From Helianthus annuus (Eukaryota > Streptophyta > Magnoliopsida > Asterales > Asteraceae), in the NCBI RefSeq assembly GCF_002127325.2, contig NC_035447.2:29447249-29511248 (forward strand): DNA of 64,000 bases, read 5' to 3'. Shown here piece by piece: positions 10,491-23,178 of this stretch. The stretch's first letter is position 1. Every line of letters starts with the position of its first letter. The notes beneath the pieces were generated by a model that saw only the letters and a list, made by a program, of their open reading frames with translations, was not told where the DNA came from and ran no database searches. Made by a program: the position numbers and the translations under genes.

Positions 10491-12583
10491 GTCAGATTGT
10501 TTGTTGAGGAAGATATTTTTCAATGGTTTTTATTGAATATATTATTTATTATTATTCTCTGTTTTAACGGTAAAGGTTATATAATCTGTATACTAAAAAG
10601 GTTGTTTTTTGGTGACTAAATAATAATAAAGTTTAAACCTAAAAGATGTGTTTAACGTGTAAGAATATTTGTTTAAATTTATTTTGAATAAATTTTGACC
10701 CGTATGAGACCTTCAACAACAATTTTGTATATGTTTTTTATTTTGGTTTTAAAAATGTGTGTATATTTGTTCGTAGACACGCAATATCTATTTTTTCAGA
10801 ACCGGACTGGATAACAAACCGTCGACTGGTAGGATCATACGGCAAGATGCTTCCATGGTTGATTACGTCAAACTCAGTCATAAAAAAACACAGAGAGAAA
10901 CTGTGATGGTTCTTTCGGTGCTCCTATAGTTGGTCTCCGGATGCTCTCTCTAGATCCGAAATATCTGGGTATTTTGCAACGCCGATTTCAGTTTGATCTT
11001 GTTTAAAACCATCTCATCCAGTCCGGTCATCAAAACATTGACGATATGAACCGAAGGTACATAGATCCAATCTATGCGGATCACTCCATCTTGATCGACA
11101 AATGGCATGTTCACGCTCTAGAATAGATCACATAATTGATGAATTCTTCAGATTGATCCGGGTTTTTTGGGATGTTTGAAAATGTTCAGAATACGTCGTA
11201 ATCATGAGTTCTCCAGGTTCATAGTAGCCGCTAAGGTAGTGTCACAATAGTCGTTATTTTGATTTTACATTTTTACCTTTATAAACCCCCAAAACAACAT
11301 ACCCTAAGGGTGCTCTACCAAGTCATCTCCAATGGTACTGCAAATCATGTATATTCAAATTTTAAGAAGTTGTTACATATATGATCTAACCAATAAAAGC
11401 ATGTTGAAAAAAGAACCCAAAATCTTCATATATGATGAGGGTTGTTGACAACTTGACACGCCAAGCTTAGGTCAGCTAGAGCGAGCTTTTCTTGAGCATT
11501 TTTTGACCGAGTTTCAACCCATGGTCTAATTTCACAACACAATAAAAGATGATTACAGGTGCCATTCTTGTACAATCGCCCAAATCACAGTTTAAGATGC
11601 ATAACCTGCAAAATCCAAAACATCATATAAAAAACACTAAACGCAATCACAATCACAGTTTCATCTTTGTAATCTGCCAAATCCTAAACGTCAAGTTAAC
11701 CTAAAAGCCGAAACTCTCAAATACCTTATTACCAATTACCTAGCAGACAACACAATAATATACATGCAAACTCTGAACTAAAAGAATGAGTAGAAATTTA
11801 CCTCAAAACCCCCGACGAACTCTCGGAAACCAACCATCGAGCAAAGGGTGCGGCATCATTAGGCTTCCGTCTAGCCTGAGACAGCAGTCAACAGCCATGC
11901 ACAGACGATGATCGGTGTAGCAGACTACTGTGCCACAGCATGGGCCATGTATTAAGCATTATCGGGGTCTATTGTCTTATTTGCAAGCCTACTATTGTAA
12001 AATATATATATAAATACTATATAAACTGTTTGCTTAAAAACTGTTAACCAACTTCTAACTAATTATAAAAATTGTTACCAATGCCTCTTAAGTTGGTGTT
12101 GATGTGGAGATCTAGGTCCAGATTGATGTTTCCAAATACATTTACCATGACCTGGGTTTTAATTAATCTTGTTCCTTTATATTACAGTGGCGTTTACAAC
12201 GTTACAAAAGGTTTGACACGATTCAGTTATAACCATTAACCAAGACTAGATGCCAAACAACTTAATTCAAAGTCAATACATTCCTATTTCCAAACCCACG
12301 TACTATACAGGAAACACGACGCCCATATCATGAAGAACTGTAAAGATCCTACAGCAAGGATGAAAACAAAACACTAGGAAAGAGAATATGTGCGGTAAGT
12401 TTACAAGCTTACCGGTAATAATGTTAAGACACCACCAAGCAAAACATTGAAAATGCAGAATCTAGGGCCGAGTTTTATAAAACCAGCGACGGTCATTATG
12501 CAACTATTGTCTTAACAACCATCTCTGCATTAAGCTTACCGAACCTTAGAAGGTAAAGGTAAGAAGACAAGGGCTTCTTGTCT

Positions 12584-12584
<1 letters not shown>
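10491..12584. other. Intergenic, no gene recognised
   Basis: About 2.1 kb lies between the convergent peroxidase and CSLC genes. A short inverted pair CCGGACTGGAT (10803) and ATCCAGTCCGG (11015) frames a 220-bp segment. The rest (11050-12580) is mixed-composition DNA with no open frame, splice pattern or repeat that I can assign. Confidence 0.5.

Positions 12585-12661
<77 letters not shown>
12585..12661. repeat. (GAAA)n microsatellite, about 19 units
   Basis: Uninterrupted GAAA repeats are followed by GGGGTCGG. The ORF covering it encodes a Lys/Glu-rich repeat and is spurious. Confidence 0.98.
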
Positions 12662-13191
12662 GGGGTCGGACTTTATTATTACTTTTCTATAATAAGGATA
12701 TACAATTCATTCCATATGGATTTAACAATTTTTGTTACGCTGATTACTGAAAAGAAGCTAAGGTGTCACTGGTTGATAAACACTGAAGGATTTTTTTTTT
12801 TTTTTTTTTCTAAACGTAACTAAACCTACAATATAAACAAACCACAATAGTCATTCAAGTAAACAATTCAGATTAAAATAAAAATTCGTACACTAAAAAA
12901 TAACCATAACAAAAAAATGTGTCAATTATCCATTAGGACCATTACTAAACGAGTTCAATATAATATAAAAATATGTATATAAATTACACGTGAAATGTAT
13001 ACAACTCCCTCCTATTATCATCCAATTCGGATTATTTTATAAAAGAACAAAAAAAATTTCAACTCTACTCAAGTATCATGCTATATTCACTAGCACAGTC
13101 CTGTTAAACCAAACCGTGCCCAATCCGAACCCGAAACTGAACCCGAACATGACGGGTACCTCGTCTCCCGCAAGATTTCGAGCAAAACTAC

Positions 13192-16100
13192 TTACGCCAC
13201 TTGCTCGCCGATCAAATCTAAACCGACAACGAGAAACGAAAGCCCTTGAAACAACAAGAAGTAGAAATGTACCCCGTGGGCCGATAAAAGACTTCTTGTA
13301 GCCGCGGTCAACAGCAAAAACGCCAATGCGAGTTCTTTTCGATATATCTGGTTCTTCTTCTTCTTTTTGGGGCCCGCGGGAGCCTCTTGTTCTTTTAACT
13401 TCCCGAGCATTTCGAGCCCGGATTCGGACAACCTTCTTTGGATTTTTTCCTCATTTAAACTCTTTGACTCTCGCTCGGCGAAGGCTAACAAGTCGGACTC
13501 GGATGACCGGCCTGTTTTTTTTGTGACCACCCATTCATATGCGCTTCCGAGCTGGAACAGGCCCGAAACCATGGCGTTGAACTTGGTGACCGACATTGTG
13601 TTTTCGAATAGTAAGTATGGCATTAGGAAAGGGAATGCTTTTGGTGCAGGGAGGATGTTTAAAATGGACATGGTTACGGGTACGTAGCATATGACCCATA
13701 TTGGTAATTCGGCTTCGGGTATGAACATTGTTAATGGTAGGATCACGCAGAAGAGTGTGAACGAGTAAAATGGTAGAATTAGCTTCCTTAATAGGAAGAA
13801 CAAGAAGATCAAATTCGCCTTTTTCCATTTCGATATCTGCAATGTTAATTCAATGGTTAGTGATGGATAACAGATTTTACGGTTCATCAAAGTGGGCGGG
13901 TTACACGGGTTTTGTAACGGGTCAACATGGTGCCTTCTAAATTTTAAGTATGAGTTGAAACGCGTCGGGTCAGATTGACATGAAACACTCTATTGTCTTA
14001 ATGGGTTATTTAAGATACAAAAACTACAGTTGTATTTTTTTTTTTTTTTTTTTGTAATTTTTATGAACTAATACGCAAAAAAAATGATAAAATTCGACCT
14101 AAACAGGTCGTATTTTTATCAGCCCACAAATATTTTTGTTTTGTGTTCGGGTTCGCGTGTCTGACATGATTTTCAAATTCTTGTCATGTTCAGGTTTGAC
14201 CTGCCAACCCAGGAACATGACCTGCCAACCCAGGAACATGACCCATTTAGCGCCCCTTATTTTAGCTTTAGTGCTTTATTTGACTCATTTGTGATAAATT
14301 ATAACCCGAAATGACCCATGGATAAGAAACGGGTCGAGAGATGAATCAAACAAAACATCAAATAGAAACAAACCTTAGATTTAAGGATAGCCGGAAGACA
14401 AAGTCTAAAGAGCTGCATAGGACCCGAATGCCATCGATGTTGTTGTTTTTTGTATGCTTCATACGACTCGGGCAACTCACAAAGGACTTTAACATCATTT
14501 AAATAAACAAACTTCCATCCATTCAAATGGGCCCGAACCGCAATGTCCATATCTTCAACTGTGGTTCTTTCGAGCCAGCCACCGGATTCTTCCAACGCCT
14601 TAATCCTCCAAACACCAGCAGTCCCATTGAACCCAAAGAAACTGAGAAAATGGCTGTTGACTTGCTGTTCAACCTCAAAATGGAAGCACAAGTTGATGTT
14701 TTGTAGCCTTGTGAGTAAATTCTCATCTTTGTTTACAAAGGCCCATCTGGCTTGAACCAAACCCACATCTGGTTTTCCCTGAAATTAGAAATCCTCCATA
14801 AGTTACCAAAATTGAACAATATCTATTATTTTTGATATGGGCTTAAACGGGCCGAGTTGGGTTGACCCGTAAACAATATTTTGTTAGTTTTTTTTTTTTA
14901 TAATTAATGCTTAAATCCAATAAGATAGTATAAACTTCTTTTAGCAAAAAAGTTGAATGAACGAATATTACTTTATAAAAGTTAGACCAATTATAGAGTT
15001 AACAAGTCATTATTTTATACAAAATTCACAAGTGAGAGAATTCTAGACAAGTTTAGGGACTTTAATTTATAAAAAATAGTTTAGTGTCTTTTTTCGTGTA
15101 ACTTTTACAAGTGGTGGGATGTTAGTATACCATAACTAGTTTAAGATTTTTTTAATAAAAAATAAGAAAAAAATATGTTACCCTAAAGTTAGCTGAGGTT
15201 GTATGTATTCAAATTTCAAATCCATTTGGGACGGCTTCCAACCCGTTCAACCCATTCTTTTTCTTTCTAATAATATTTTAGAGTAAAAATGCACGGATAG
15301 TCCCTGTGGTTTGGTGAAATTTCACCTTTAGTCCCTAACTTTTCAGAATTACACTCTTAGTCCCTGTGGTTTGACAAGTTGTTATTCGGATAGTCCCTAA
15401 AGCGGATGAATGTTACTCGGATAGTCCCTGTGGTTTGACAAGTTGTTACTCGGATAGTCCCTGTGGTTTGACAAGTTGTTACTTGGATAGTCCTTGTCAT
15501 TTCACACCCACTTAAGCAGAAAAACTAACCTCCATCCGCTTTGGGGACTATCCGAGTAACAATTTGTCAAACCACAGGGAGTAAGAGTGTAATTTTGAAA
15601 CGTTGAGGACTAAAGGTGAAATTTCACCGAACCACGGGGACTATCCGTGTATTTTACTCTAATATTTTATCTAAACCGTCTGAGATGACATATAACTCGA
15701 GTCGACCCATTTAGTAAACGGGCCAAAAATGGACATTTTAACATTCATTACCCGAAAAAAGGGGCAGTAGATGCTATAATTAGTACGAATGACAACGAGG
15801 TTGTTGTTACCTTAAAGTGAGGGACTGTGAGTTTCAGGAAATCCGGGTTGGGCTGGAAATCTGCATCCAAAATCGCGACAAACTCATAATCTTTTACGTA
15901 ATCACATTGCATAGCTGAGTGAAGATTTCCAGCTTTGTAGCCTGTTCTTATGAATCTGTGTCTGTATATAATATTAATTCCCTTTTCTCTCCATGAATTA
16001 ACTTCATTTCTGATCAAAACTTGTAATATTTCATCACTTGAATCATCCAAAACCTGAATCAAGATCCTGTCTTTGGGCCAATCCAGTTGACAAGCAGAGG

Positions 16101-17608
16101 CAATTGATTGTTCATACACCTTCAGTACACAAAACCCACAAAATTTTTAGCATAAAAATTGACTTTGACTTTGTAAACAAGATTTTTCAAACTCGGATTT
16201 GGGTTTAGAGCTCTATTTCTAAAGCTCGAGAACCGAGATTGGATCATTTTTTTATTAATTAATTTATATAAAGTTATAATTACTTTTATACATAATTATA
16301 ATTAGAGGAAGGTTCAAATGAAAACCACTAGTTAACGCGAAAACTAACTAAAAAAGCCTAAAAAACATACCAAAAAAAAATTTTTTTGCATACAAATTTT
16401 CGCTATTTAAATTCTGTAGAAAAAACTTTTTTTCAAAAAAAATAAAAATAAAAATAAATTTTTGTAGTGCACATGTGTAATACTACACATGTGAATTATT
16501 ATACATGTGCACTACCATTTTTTTTTTAAAAAAAAAGCTTTTTTTATTTATAAAAACTAGCGACTTTTAATAAAAAAAATTGAAAAAAAAATTGTGTGTG
16601 TTTTTAGGATTTTTTAGTTAGTTTTCGAGTTTTCGCGTTAAAAGTGGTTTTTATTTGAACCATCCCCATTATAAATATAGATTTTATACATAACACAATA
16701 TAAATTATTTGGTTATTTCCATCAAAATTTTATATAGAATAACAAATATTTAATATATTAAATAAAAATTATATAAATAATATACTCATTTAGCCTTGCG
16801 AGCTTGGTCGAGCTCAGGCTCAGACTCATTTATTAAACAAGGTTATATTTAAGCTCAAACCCATTTAACCTCAGCTAAAGCCGAGCTTTTAATGAACTAG
16901 ACTCTAGAAACTAAGAGCCGTTCAGCTGGTTCGCACCCCTAACATTTGGTATTAAGTTCTTACCTCTCTTTCATTGCACATGGGGATCTGAACAAGAACC
17001 ATGGGGAAAGAGTCAGCATCTTCAACATCATAACTTTCATCAATCTTCGGTTTAATCTTCTTAATCTTGATCCAAAAACACCCAATTCCGAGTATAAACC
17101 GATCAAGCGATTGGATCATAAACAACACAACACAGAACTGAGACAACATCATGATAAATGGAGCAACATATTCCCCTCTTAATGATACCCAACACATGTA
17201 ACCCCAATGCAACAATCCCATAACATTTGTAGGATTAAACTCATGAATAAAATTCAAATCCCATTGCTGAAAATAAGCAACAAATTCCACAACCAACCCA
17301 ATAACCGAAATCGCAAGAAACACCTTGATGAACTTGTACATCAACCGTTCTTTGTACACAACTTCATCTGTGGTTCCTGAATTCGCAACCGCAATCCTTT
17401 TCTTAACAGTAACCAAAGTTTTTGAAAGTAACATTGCGAGGTACGGAAACAAGCACACGATTCTGTGAGCTTTTAACAACAAAGTCCACGAAAACTGCTT
17501 CGTGGACGTGGGTTTCTGTTTTTCGAACAACATGTCGGATTCGGTTAGTTCTACTAATGAGATGTTGGTTGGTTTGTCAATTGTGACCACTACAGAGCTT
17601 GGTGCCAT
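13192..17608 (-). CDS. CSLC4: Cellulose-synthase-like C (CSLC4-type) xyloglucan backbone synthase
   Basis: Four exons, 17608-16964, 16119-15811, 14778-14374 and 13836-13192, all joining in phase 0, give 667 aa, close to the usual ~670 aa of CSLC proteins. It is a Golgi membrane GT2 enzyme that makes the beta-1,4-glucan backbone of xyloglucan. Catalytic signature: Asp240/241 (VLDDS), Asp300 and Asp302 (DAD), Asp394 (TVED) and Q430-Q-H-R-W434. Hydrophobic segments at about 100-130 and 145-180 and a C-terminal cluster after 455 are the membrane spans. The N-terminus ([13 protein letters not shown]) and the C-terminal block ([20 protein letters not shown]) are of the CSLC4 kind; ranking against CSLC5/6/8/12 was from memory. 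Introns 1 and 2 hold MITEs. A TATTTATA-like box occurs at about 17838. No defects were seen. Confidence 0.93.
15279..15662. mobile_element. MITE with TAGTCCCTGTGGTTTG repeats in CSLC intron 2
   Basis: Ends read TTAGAGTAAAAATGCACGGA and, on the other strand, TTAGAGTAAAATACACGGA. The inversion extends through AGTCCC-GTGGTT-GGTGAAATTTCACC. The interior repeats GGATAGTCCCTGTGGTTTG several times in tandem. The same word occurs in separate insertions at 21862-22131 and 61073-61260. No coding capacity. Confidence 0.75.
16305..16667. mobile_element. MULE-type MITE in CSLC intron 1
   Basis: Terminal inverted repeats of about 45 bp (GG-GGTTCAAAT-AAAACCACT and GCGAAAACT both ends). The flanks ATTATAATTA (16295-16304) and ATTATAAATA (16668-16677) agree at 9 of 10 bases, consistent with the 9-10-bp target duplication of Mutator-like elements. 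The interior is A/T runs and a TACACATGTG palindrome. No coding capacity. Confidence 0.7.
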
Positions 17609-17899
17609 GTTGTTGTTGATAATAATATTGCAAAACCCAGATTTTTTTTTCAGAACGGCAGAACTTCTATATAAAAATACAGAAACACGGACTAGCGAGA
17701 AACTGAAAACCCAAGATGGATTTTGTGCAAAAAGATGAGGATTTGGATTGTGGGTTGTTTAAGGGTGTTGAAATTGAGGAGTCATGATTGGAGAATTTGG
17801 ATCTTGAAATAGTGAGAGTTTAAGGTGAAAGAGTGTGTATAAATAATGATGTTGTGACAGAAGAAGATGGCATCAAAGTAAGGTCAACTCAAGTTGGGT

Positions 17900-19046
17900 T
17901 TTCACAATCAGATGTGCTGTAAGTGTATAACATAAGATGTAAGTTTTCGAATATTATTATTCTGTTTCTAATTTCTATATGATTCCATTCCATTTTATTT
18001 TTAATTGTATTTCAATTTATTGGTGTTTTGGAAATCCGGGTTATAATAAATTGAGTGAGTATAAGCCGGCTTCTCATTTTAATATTGAAAAGGTATATTA
18101 ACAAATTAGTTTAATACTTTTTCATATAAACATTATAAACATAATGTTCTGTTAAATGATTTAGGGGCTGTTTGGCAACATCTAAATAGTTAATTGATGA
18201 ACCAATAAGAGATTTGAGTAAATCATTAAGAGCTGAACCAACAAGATTCTAGATTCTGAACCACTGAGAGCCAGTATAATGCCCAACCGTTCAGAGGTAT
18301 CCTATTAAGAGCTAAACAAACAACCTCTTAGACTTGTTTATATTGTTGTCACAACAACTTAATGTTCTATAATGATTATCACCCAATATGGTATGGTCTT
18401 CAGAAAATACGTATAACCTGAACCACCACTAGAATCGGTTATTAATATAGCATAACTAAACCATCGGTTTCTACCAGGTTCGGTTAAATCAGTAATTTGT
18501 TTTTTCTTTCTCACCCCTATTAGTAATAAGTTTTAACATTTTAAAATAATTGGAATTTATTATAGACGCAAGTCCTATTTATCTGCTTATCAAAACCTTA
18601 AACGATCAAATCATATACAAACGCTATACTATGCAACTCGAATGGTAACACTTTTGTTACAATGATTAAATGATTCTGATTACTTAGAATTGAATAATTG
18701 ATTTCGAAACATATTATTAAACAACTACAGATTTATATATTTTACTCTTTTTAATGTAACATTTTTAATGATAATTAACAATACTTAAATGAATGTATGA
18801 ACACTTTTTGGTTGTTTAGATACAAAAGACGAAAATGACCTCAAGACAAGGGGACATGGGACAATAAACAAACCAACAAGGCCACCGCAAAATAGATTTA
18901 TAAAATAATATTATTTGGATGTCTTTTTCAAGATATTACGTATAAGTTATATATGTATTAGCTGGATTATTTGTGTTCCAAATTTATACTAGCTGGAATA
19001 TTACAAAAATACTACAATGTTCATGACTATACCATTTAAAATTATT
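17900..19046. other. Intergenic, no gene recognised
   Basis: AT-rich. At 18163-18341 AGGGGCTGTTTGGCA and a weak complement (AAACAAACAACCTCTT) suggest an old hAT-like MITE, but no 8-bp target duplication is present. Nothing else was found. Confidence 0.4.
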
Positions 19047-19049
19047 TTA

Positions 19050-20046
19050 TATCACACGGTGTGGGCGTTGATCAGTGGCGTTTATGTCTTTTCACGTCGC
19101 ACACACCATACCGCACCCTGTGTTGTACATGATGTTGAGAGAAGGGCTTGGAGAATTCCATCGGAGTTGAGTTAATATGTGAGCATATGTGTCATGTTGT
19201 CATTGGGTCATTGGAATTAGCCGTTTACCTCAACAGCTAGTAAAAAAATATTCAAAATTTTTCATACAATTTACTCTATATAAACACACAATTTTTACAC
19301 CATTTCCCCATTCAATCTAAAACTTTCATCTAACATGCCACAACACTCTCGCACACAACGTTGCACAATGCCGGCTATTCCATGGATCTTAGAAGAGGAC
19401 ATCACGTTATGAGAATCGTGGGTCGCAGTCCGTGAGAACCAAGGGCCTCCGTTAAACAGGTCTTCGTTTTAGGAACGAGTTCATCAAGAATTTTGTACTC
19501 GTAGGGGTGATACCATCCGACCCAAACATGCACTTCATTCACGTTTTTCGGATGATTCATGTTGAATGTATGGGATTTGAAGTGGTTCTCAACAACGTGG
19601 ACATTGACGATGGTGAGCTAAACGAAGGCGACATCATCCAAATAGCTTGCGTCGAGTACCATAACATGTACGGTCGTGACTTCAGACACTACGCGGCGTG
19701 GAAATAATGTGTTTTTCGGTTAACGTTTTAGTCTAAGCTATGTAATGTTTTTAATTTTTTATGTTATGTAATGTTTTAAATATTTAAGTTATGTAATCTT
19801 TAAATTTTAAATTATGCAATCTTCTAATTAGTATTAATTGGGTTTTATTTATATTTAATAGAGTTTATATAATTTATAAATATAAATAATATTAAAAAAT
19901 ATGTGTCACGTGTCGGATAACCCCCTCTTCCACGCCCCTTCCCACCCCTCGGTTTTTTCAACTACGCCAATTTTCTGATGCGCGCCGACGTGACGTCCAC
20001 ATGTCAAATAACACTCATTTTTCATGCCCTTCCACACCGTGTGGCC
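19050..20046. mobile_element. PIF/Harbinger-like element (TSD TTA)
   Basis: Both ends carry CACACGGTGTGG with GGCC/TAT outer bases, and TTA flanks each side (19047-19049 and 20047-20049). Length 997 bp. It contains a decayed ORF1-like gene (19335-19707), so it is a deletion derivative of a larger element. Confidence 0.65.
19335..19707 (+). pseudogene. Decayed Harbinger ORF1-like (Myb/SANT-type) remnant
   Basis: From the ATG at 19335 the frame reads a trihelix/SANT-like start (PWILEEDITL, ESWVAVRENQ, ERVHQEFC) interrupted by two stops at positions where Trp is expected (TGA near 19410, TAG near 19470). A 1-nt shift near 19500 then moves the frame to IPSDPNMHF and on to YHNMYGRDFRHYAAWK. PIF/Harbinger elements carry such a DNA-binding ORF1 beside the transposase; no transposase remains here. 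Family assignment is from pattern memory and is moderate at best. Confidence 0.5.
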
Positions 20047-20049
20047 TTA

Positions 20050-21598
20050 GTGCACACAAATTGTAAATAACTTCCTAAGAAATCGTACTAAAATAATTTA
20101 GTTTTTATGATCATGTTTATTACAAAAAAAAATAGTTATATTTTTTATATAATTCAAACCTTATTTTATACAATATAGTTACTTTATTATAAAGAAATGT
20201 TCAATACATACGCATTTTGATATATAAAACTATGAGGATCGTAAAGATAATTGTAATTTCATACATTTTTTTAGTTGATCCTCTAGATTTTTGGACAGCG
20301 GCCCTGAGATTTTTTTATCGGAACATCTTAATCTATACATATTGCATTTGAGAAACAACGTAAAAAGCTAGAAAACCAATATCAAATTTGATTAAGTACT
20401 TTAGTCACTTTTTTTTCTAATTGGTTATTGAATGATGCATTACCTTTTCATTGTGATGCTTAGTCAAAAACCTCATTGTGGCTATTAGTTTTAACGGTTG
20501 TAACGATAAGTTATCATTACTTATGTGACTTGGCCCGGCATGAACTGTAAAATCGAACATTATGTTAAAGCACATCTGAGCACCAAAAACCGAGCCCATA
20601 GGAAAAAAAATGGATCCACCACTAGTTATATATAAGACGTTTTAAATGTGTCTTTTTTTTTTCTTACTATGTGGCTATTTTTCATGCATTTAACTATATA
20701 TGATTCTCGCATTCTCTACTTTTTTTTAGGAAGGCCAAAGTGAGTTCGACATCATCCCATCGGCATGAATGAAAAGCAGCGACATCATCGACACCAACAC
20801 ATGCAGAATGGTGTTTTCCATCGGCGCCGATTGGAATCGGCATGTATGTGTGATTTGCTTTGTCGTTTGTGGCATGGGCTGTAAAATCTTAAACCCTCTT
20901 GCCGATGGGGTGTGATTTCCTCATCTACTCATGGGGTGTGACATCGGCGTCGATGACCACTTCCAGCAAGCACTTCGTCCGGACTTAAGACCAGATTTTT
21001 AAATCTTAATAATATAACTATACACTTATAAGTATTTTAAGTAAAACATTTTTTTTGAGAAAAAACACTATATTGCTAGAGTATTAGATCATGAATTCAT
21101 GTTTCAGTTTTATATAAACTAATTATTTTGGTTTGTTGATTATATATAGTTTGTATTGTGATGGAGTGTCGGTAAGAACAGAAATAAGATGTATTGAGCC
21201 GCCGAAATGAGTGGCGGACAGGATGCCGAGATTGGTTCTTGATTTGGACAGCTCGATCATTATTAACGGGTCGTTATCATGCCCACGCGCCAGCCAACAC
21301 ACCAAACGCGCAATCACAACTAACCTCCTTTTTGTATCTCATTCTTAACAAAAAAAGTTTAACTAAATTCCCATGATGTTTCATCGTTCTTTTGCGTGTA
21401 TATACACACAATATATGTTTACGGTGAGGCATACCAACATAATAAAAGAAATTTTGAACTTGTAACAAAAGAATATTCAACAATTATTAAAAAAATAAAG
21501 AATTTAGCTAATTTAATTTAATAGATTAGAGTTTGGTTCATGTATATGAACTTGGATTATTTATAGGTTATGTCTCTTTATGTTAAATAAATACATAT
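20050..21598. other. Intergenic, no gene recognised
   Basis: At 20700-20980 CATCGGC/GCCGATG words recur in both orientations. At 21190-21340 there is a GC-richer patch with short open frames on both strands, but with no start, splice signal or domain that I recognise. It could be a decayed gene fragment. Confidence 0.4.
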
Positions 21599-21599
21599 A

Positions 21600-21740
21600 T
21601 GCCAATGAGGTGGTCATCAATTGCAAAGACAAATCTTTTAAACACCTAATTTAATAGATAGATGTCTTAGGTTCGAAGTCTCATATGTCATTCATTGAAG
21701 CTATCTATTTTTTGTAGATAATTAATATAAATTAAAAGAT
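21600..21740 (+). mobile_element. SINE-like sequence
   Basis: GGTGGTCATCAATTGCAAAG is followed about 60 bp later by the B-box-like GGTTCGAAGTCTC, the same head-to-B-box layout as the SINE at 8726. The tail runs into T-rich DNA. No clear target duplication was found. Confidence 0.5.
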
Positions 21741-21861
21741 AATTATAAAATTAAATTTAATATAATTTTAAACAATTCGTATAGGAGATAATCTAATATT
21801 TTAAAATATTTATCAGATTTCAAAATTATTTATAATGTAAATGATTTTTTATTTTATTTTA

Positions 21862-22131
21862 GAGTTAATTACATAGTTAGTCCCTGTGGTTTGCACAAAA
21901 TAACATACTCAGGTACTAATAGTTTAAAATCACCTTCTAGGGTATTAACTTTTCATTTTGTAACGTTTGGAGGTATTAACTTCTAGGGTATTAACATAGT
22001 TAGTCCCTGTGGTTTGCACAAAATAACATACTTAAGTACTAATAGTTAACAAACAATTAACGTTAATACCTCCAAACGTTACAAAATGAGAAGTTAATAC
22101 CCTAGAAGGGACTAACTATGTAATTAACTCT
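21862..22131. mobile_element. MITE with GTTAGTCCCTGTGGTTTG repeats
   Basis: Perfect terminal inverted repeat GAGTTAATTACATAGTTAGT at both ends around a ~270-bp interior that contains TAGTCCCTGTGGTTTGCACA twice. It is related by that word to the elements at 15279 and 61073. No coding capacity. Confidence 0.75.
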
Positions 22132-22339
22132 TTATTTTATTAAACTAAAGTAGTTAAGGGTAGAATCTATTTCAAAAATGTTTATAAGGGTAAACAAAAT
22201 TATTAATCAATGTTTATCGGTTCTAAACTTTTTTTCATGTTCAACTCTCAACTCAAATACGGTAATCACTATGTTTACGTTTACGTGACATTTATAAGAA
22301 CCATCACCGCAATCACCCAATCCATCGTATATCAAGTAT

Positions 22340-22795
22340 ATCCGTTAGTTTTTTTAAAGATATAAATTTTTATTAGATTCATTCAACCCGTGTGATAAAC
22401 AAGATTTTTTAAAGATATAACATTTTTATTTTCTACTATACAAAATTACATTTATGCAACTCATGTAATACATGGGGTTTTTAAAAATATAACTTTTTTT
22501 AATATGTAGTATATAAATTTAGATTTATTCAATCCATATAATACATAGGGTTTATACAGATATAACTTTTTATTGTTTGGTATATAAAATTACATGTGCT
22601 CAACCCGTATAACACAAGAGGTTCTTAAAAATGTAACTTTTTTCATTATTTAATATATAAAATTAATTACTCAACCCCTACAATACACAGGGTTTTTAAA
22701 AATACAATATTTTTTTTATTGATTAATATATAAAATTACATTTATTTAACCCTTGTAATAAACGAGATTTTTCAATATATATTGTTTTATTATTT
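22340..22795. repeat. Tandem array of ~75-80-bp units with CCCGTGT-ACACGGG dyads
   Basis: About six diverged units each contain ATTTATTCAACCCGTGTAAT, a CACGGG-like partner, TTTTTAAAAATATAAC and ATATATAAAATTA. The dyad resembles a Helitron 3' hairpin (compare CACGTGTGTTACACGGGG at the end of the Helitron at 46540-47606). Confidence 0.7.
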
Positions 22796-23178
22796 GGGGT
22801 CAAGATCATTTCAGAACTATTTTTATTTTCAGAACTTGCAGAACTCATCTAGACCATTGAATGATTTAATCAATGGCTTATAAATATAATGTTAATTTGG
22901 TAATTAAATCTAAAAGTAGGGAGATTAAATAAAGAATTTAAGGGTATTATAGGGACTTTAACTTAAATTTTTAATTAACATCTCCTATAATTACTCATCC
23001 TCCCTTAAATCACGTTATATTGGTATTACTCTAGCCCTATTTCCATCCTATCTTCAATATTCTTTCTTTCAATCTTTAGTTTGTTCCAAATCAATTTAAA
23101 AAACCACTGAACGTAAATTATTTGTGAAAGAGATGTCTATAGAATCGCCGTCAAATGAAGAAGCAGATATGATATGTA

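Noticed and set aside
12578..12823. Lys/Glu-repeat ORF
   Set aside because: Translation of the GAAA microsatellite.
13326..13687. Plus-strand ORFs inside the CSLC gene
   Set aside because: Antisense shadows of the conserved CSLC last exon.
18163..18341. hAT-like MITE with GGGGCTGTTTGGCA end
   Set aside because: The complementary end is weak and the expected 8-bp target duplication is absent.
21123..21376. Short ORFs on both strands near 21.2 kb
   Set aside because: No recognisable family, start context or continuation; could be a decayed gene end but not supportable.
22340..22790. CRISPR-like array
   Set aside because: Units are diverged tandem repeats without conserved repeat/unique spacer alternation, in a plant genome.
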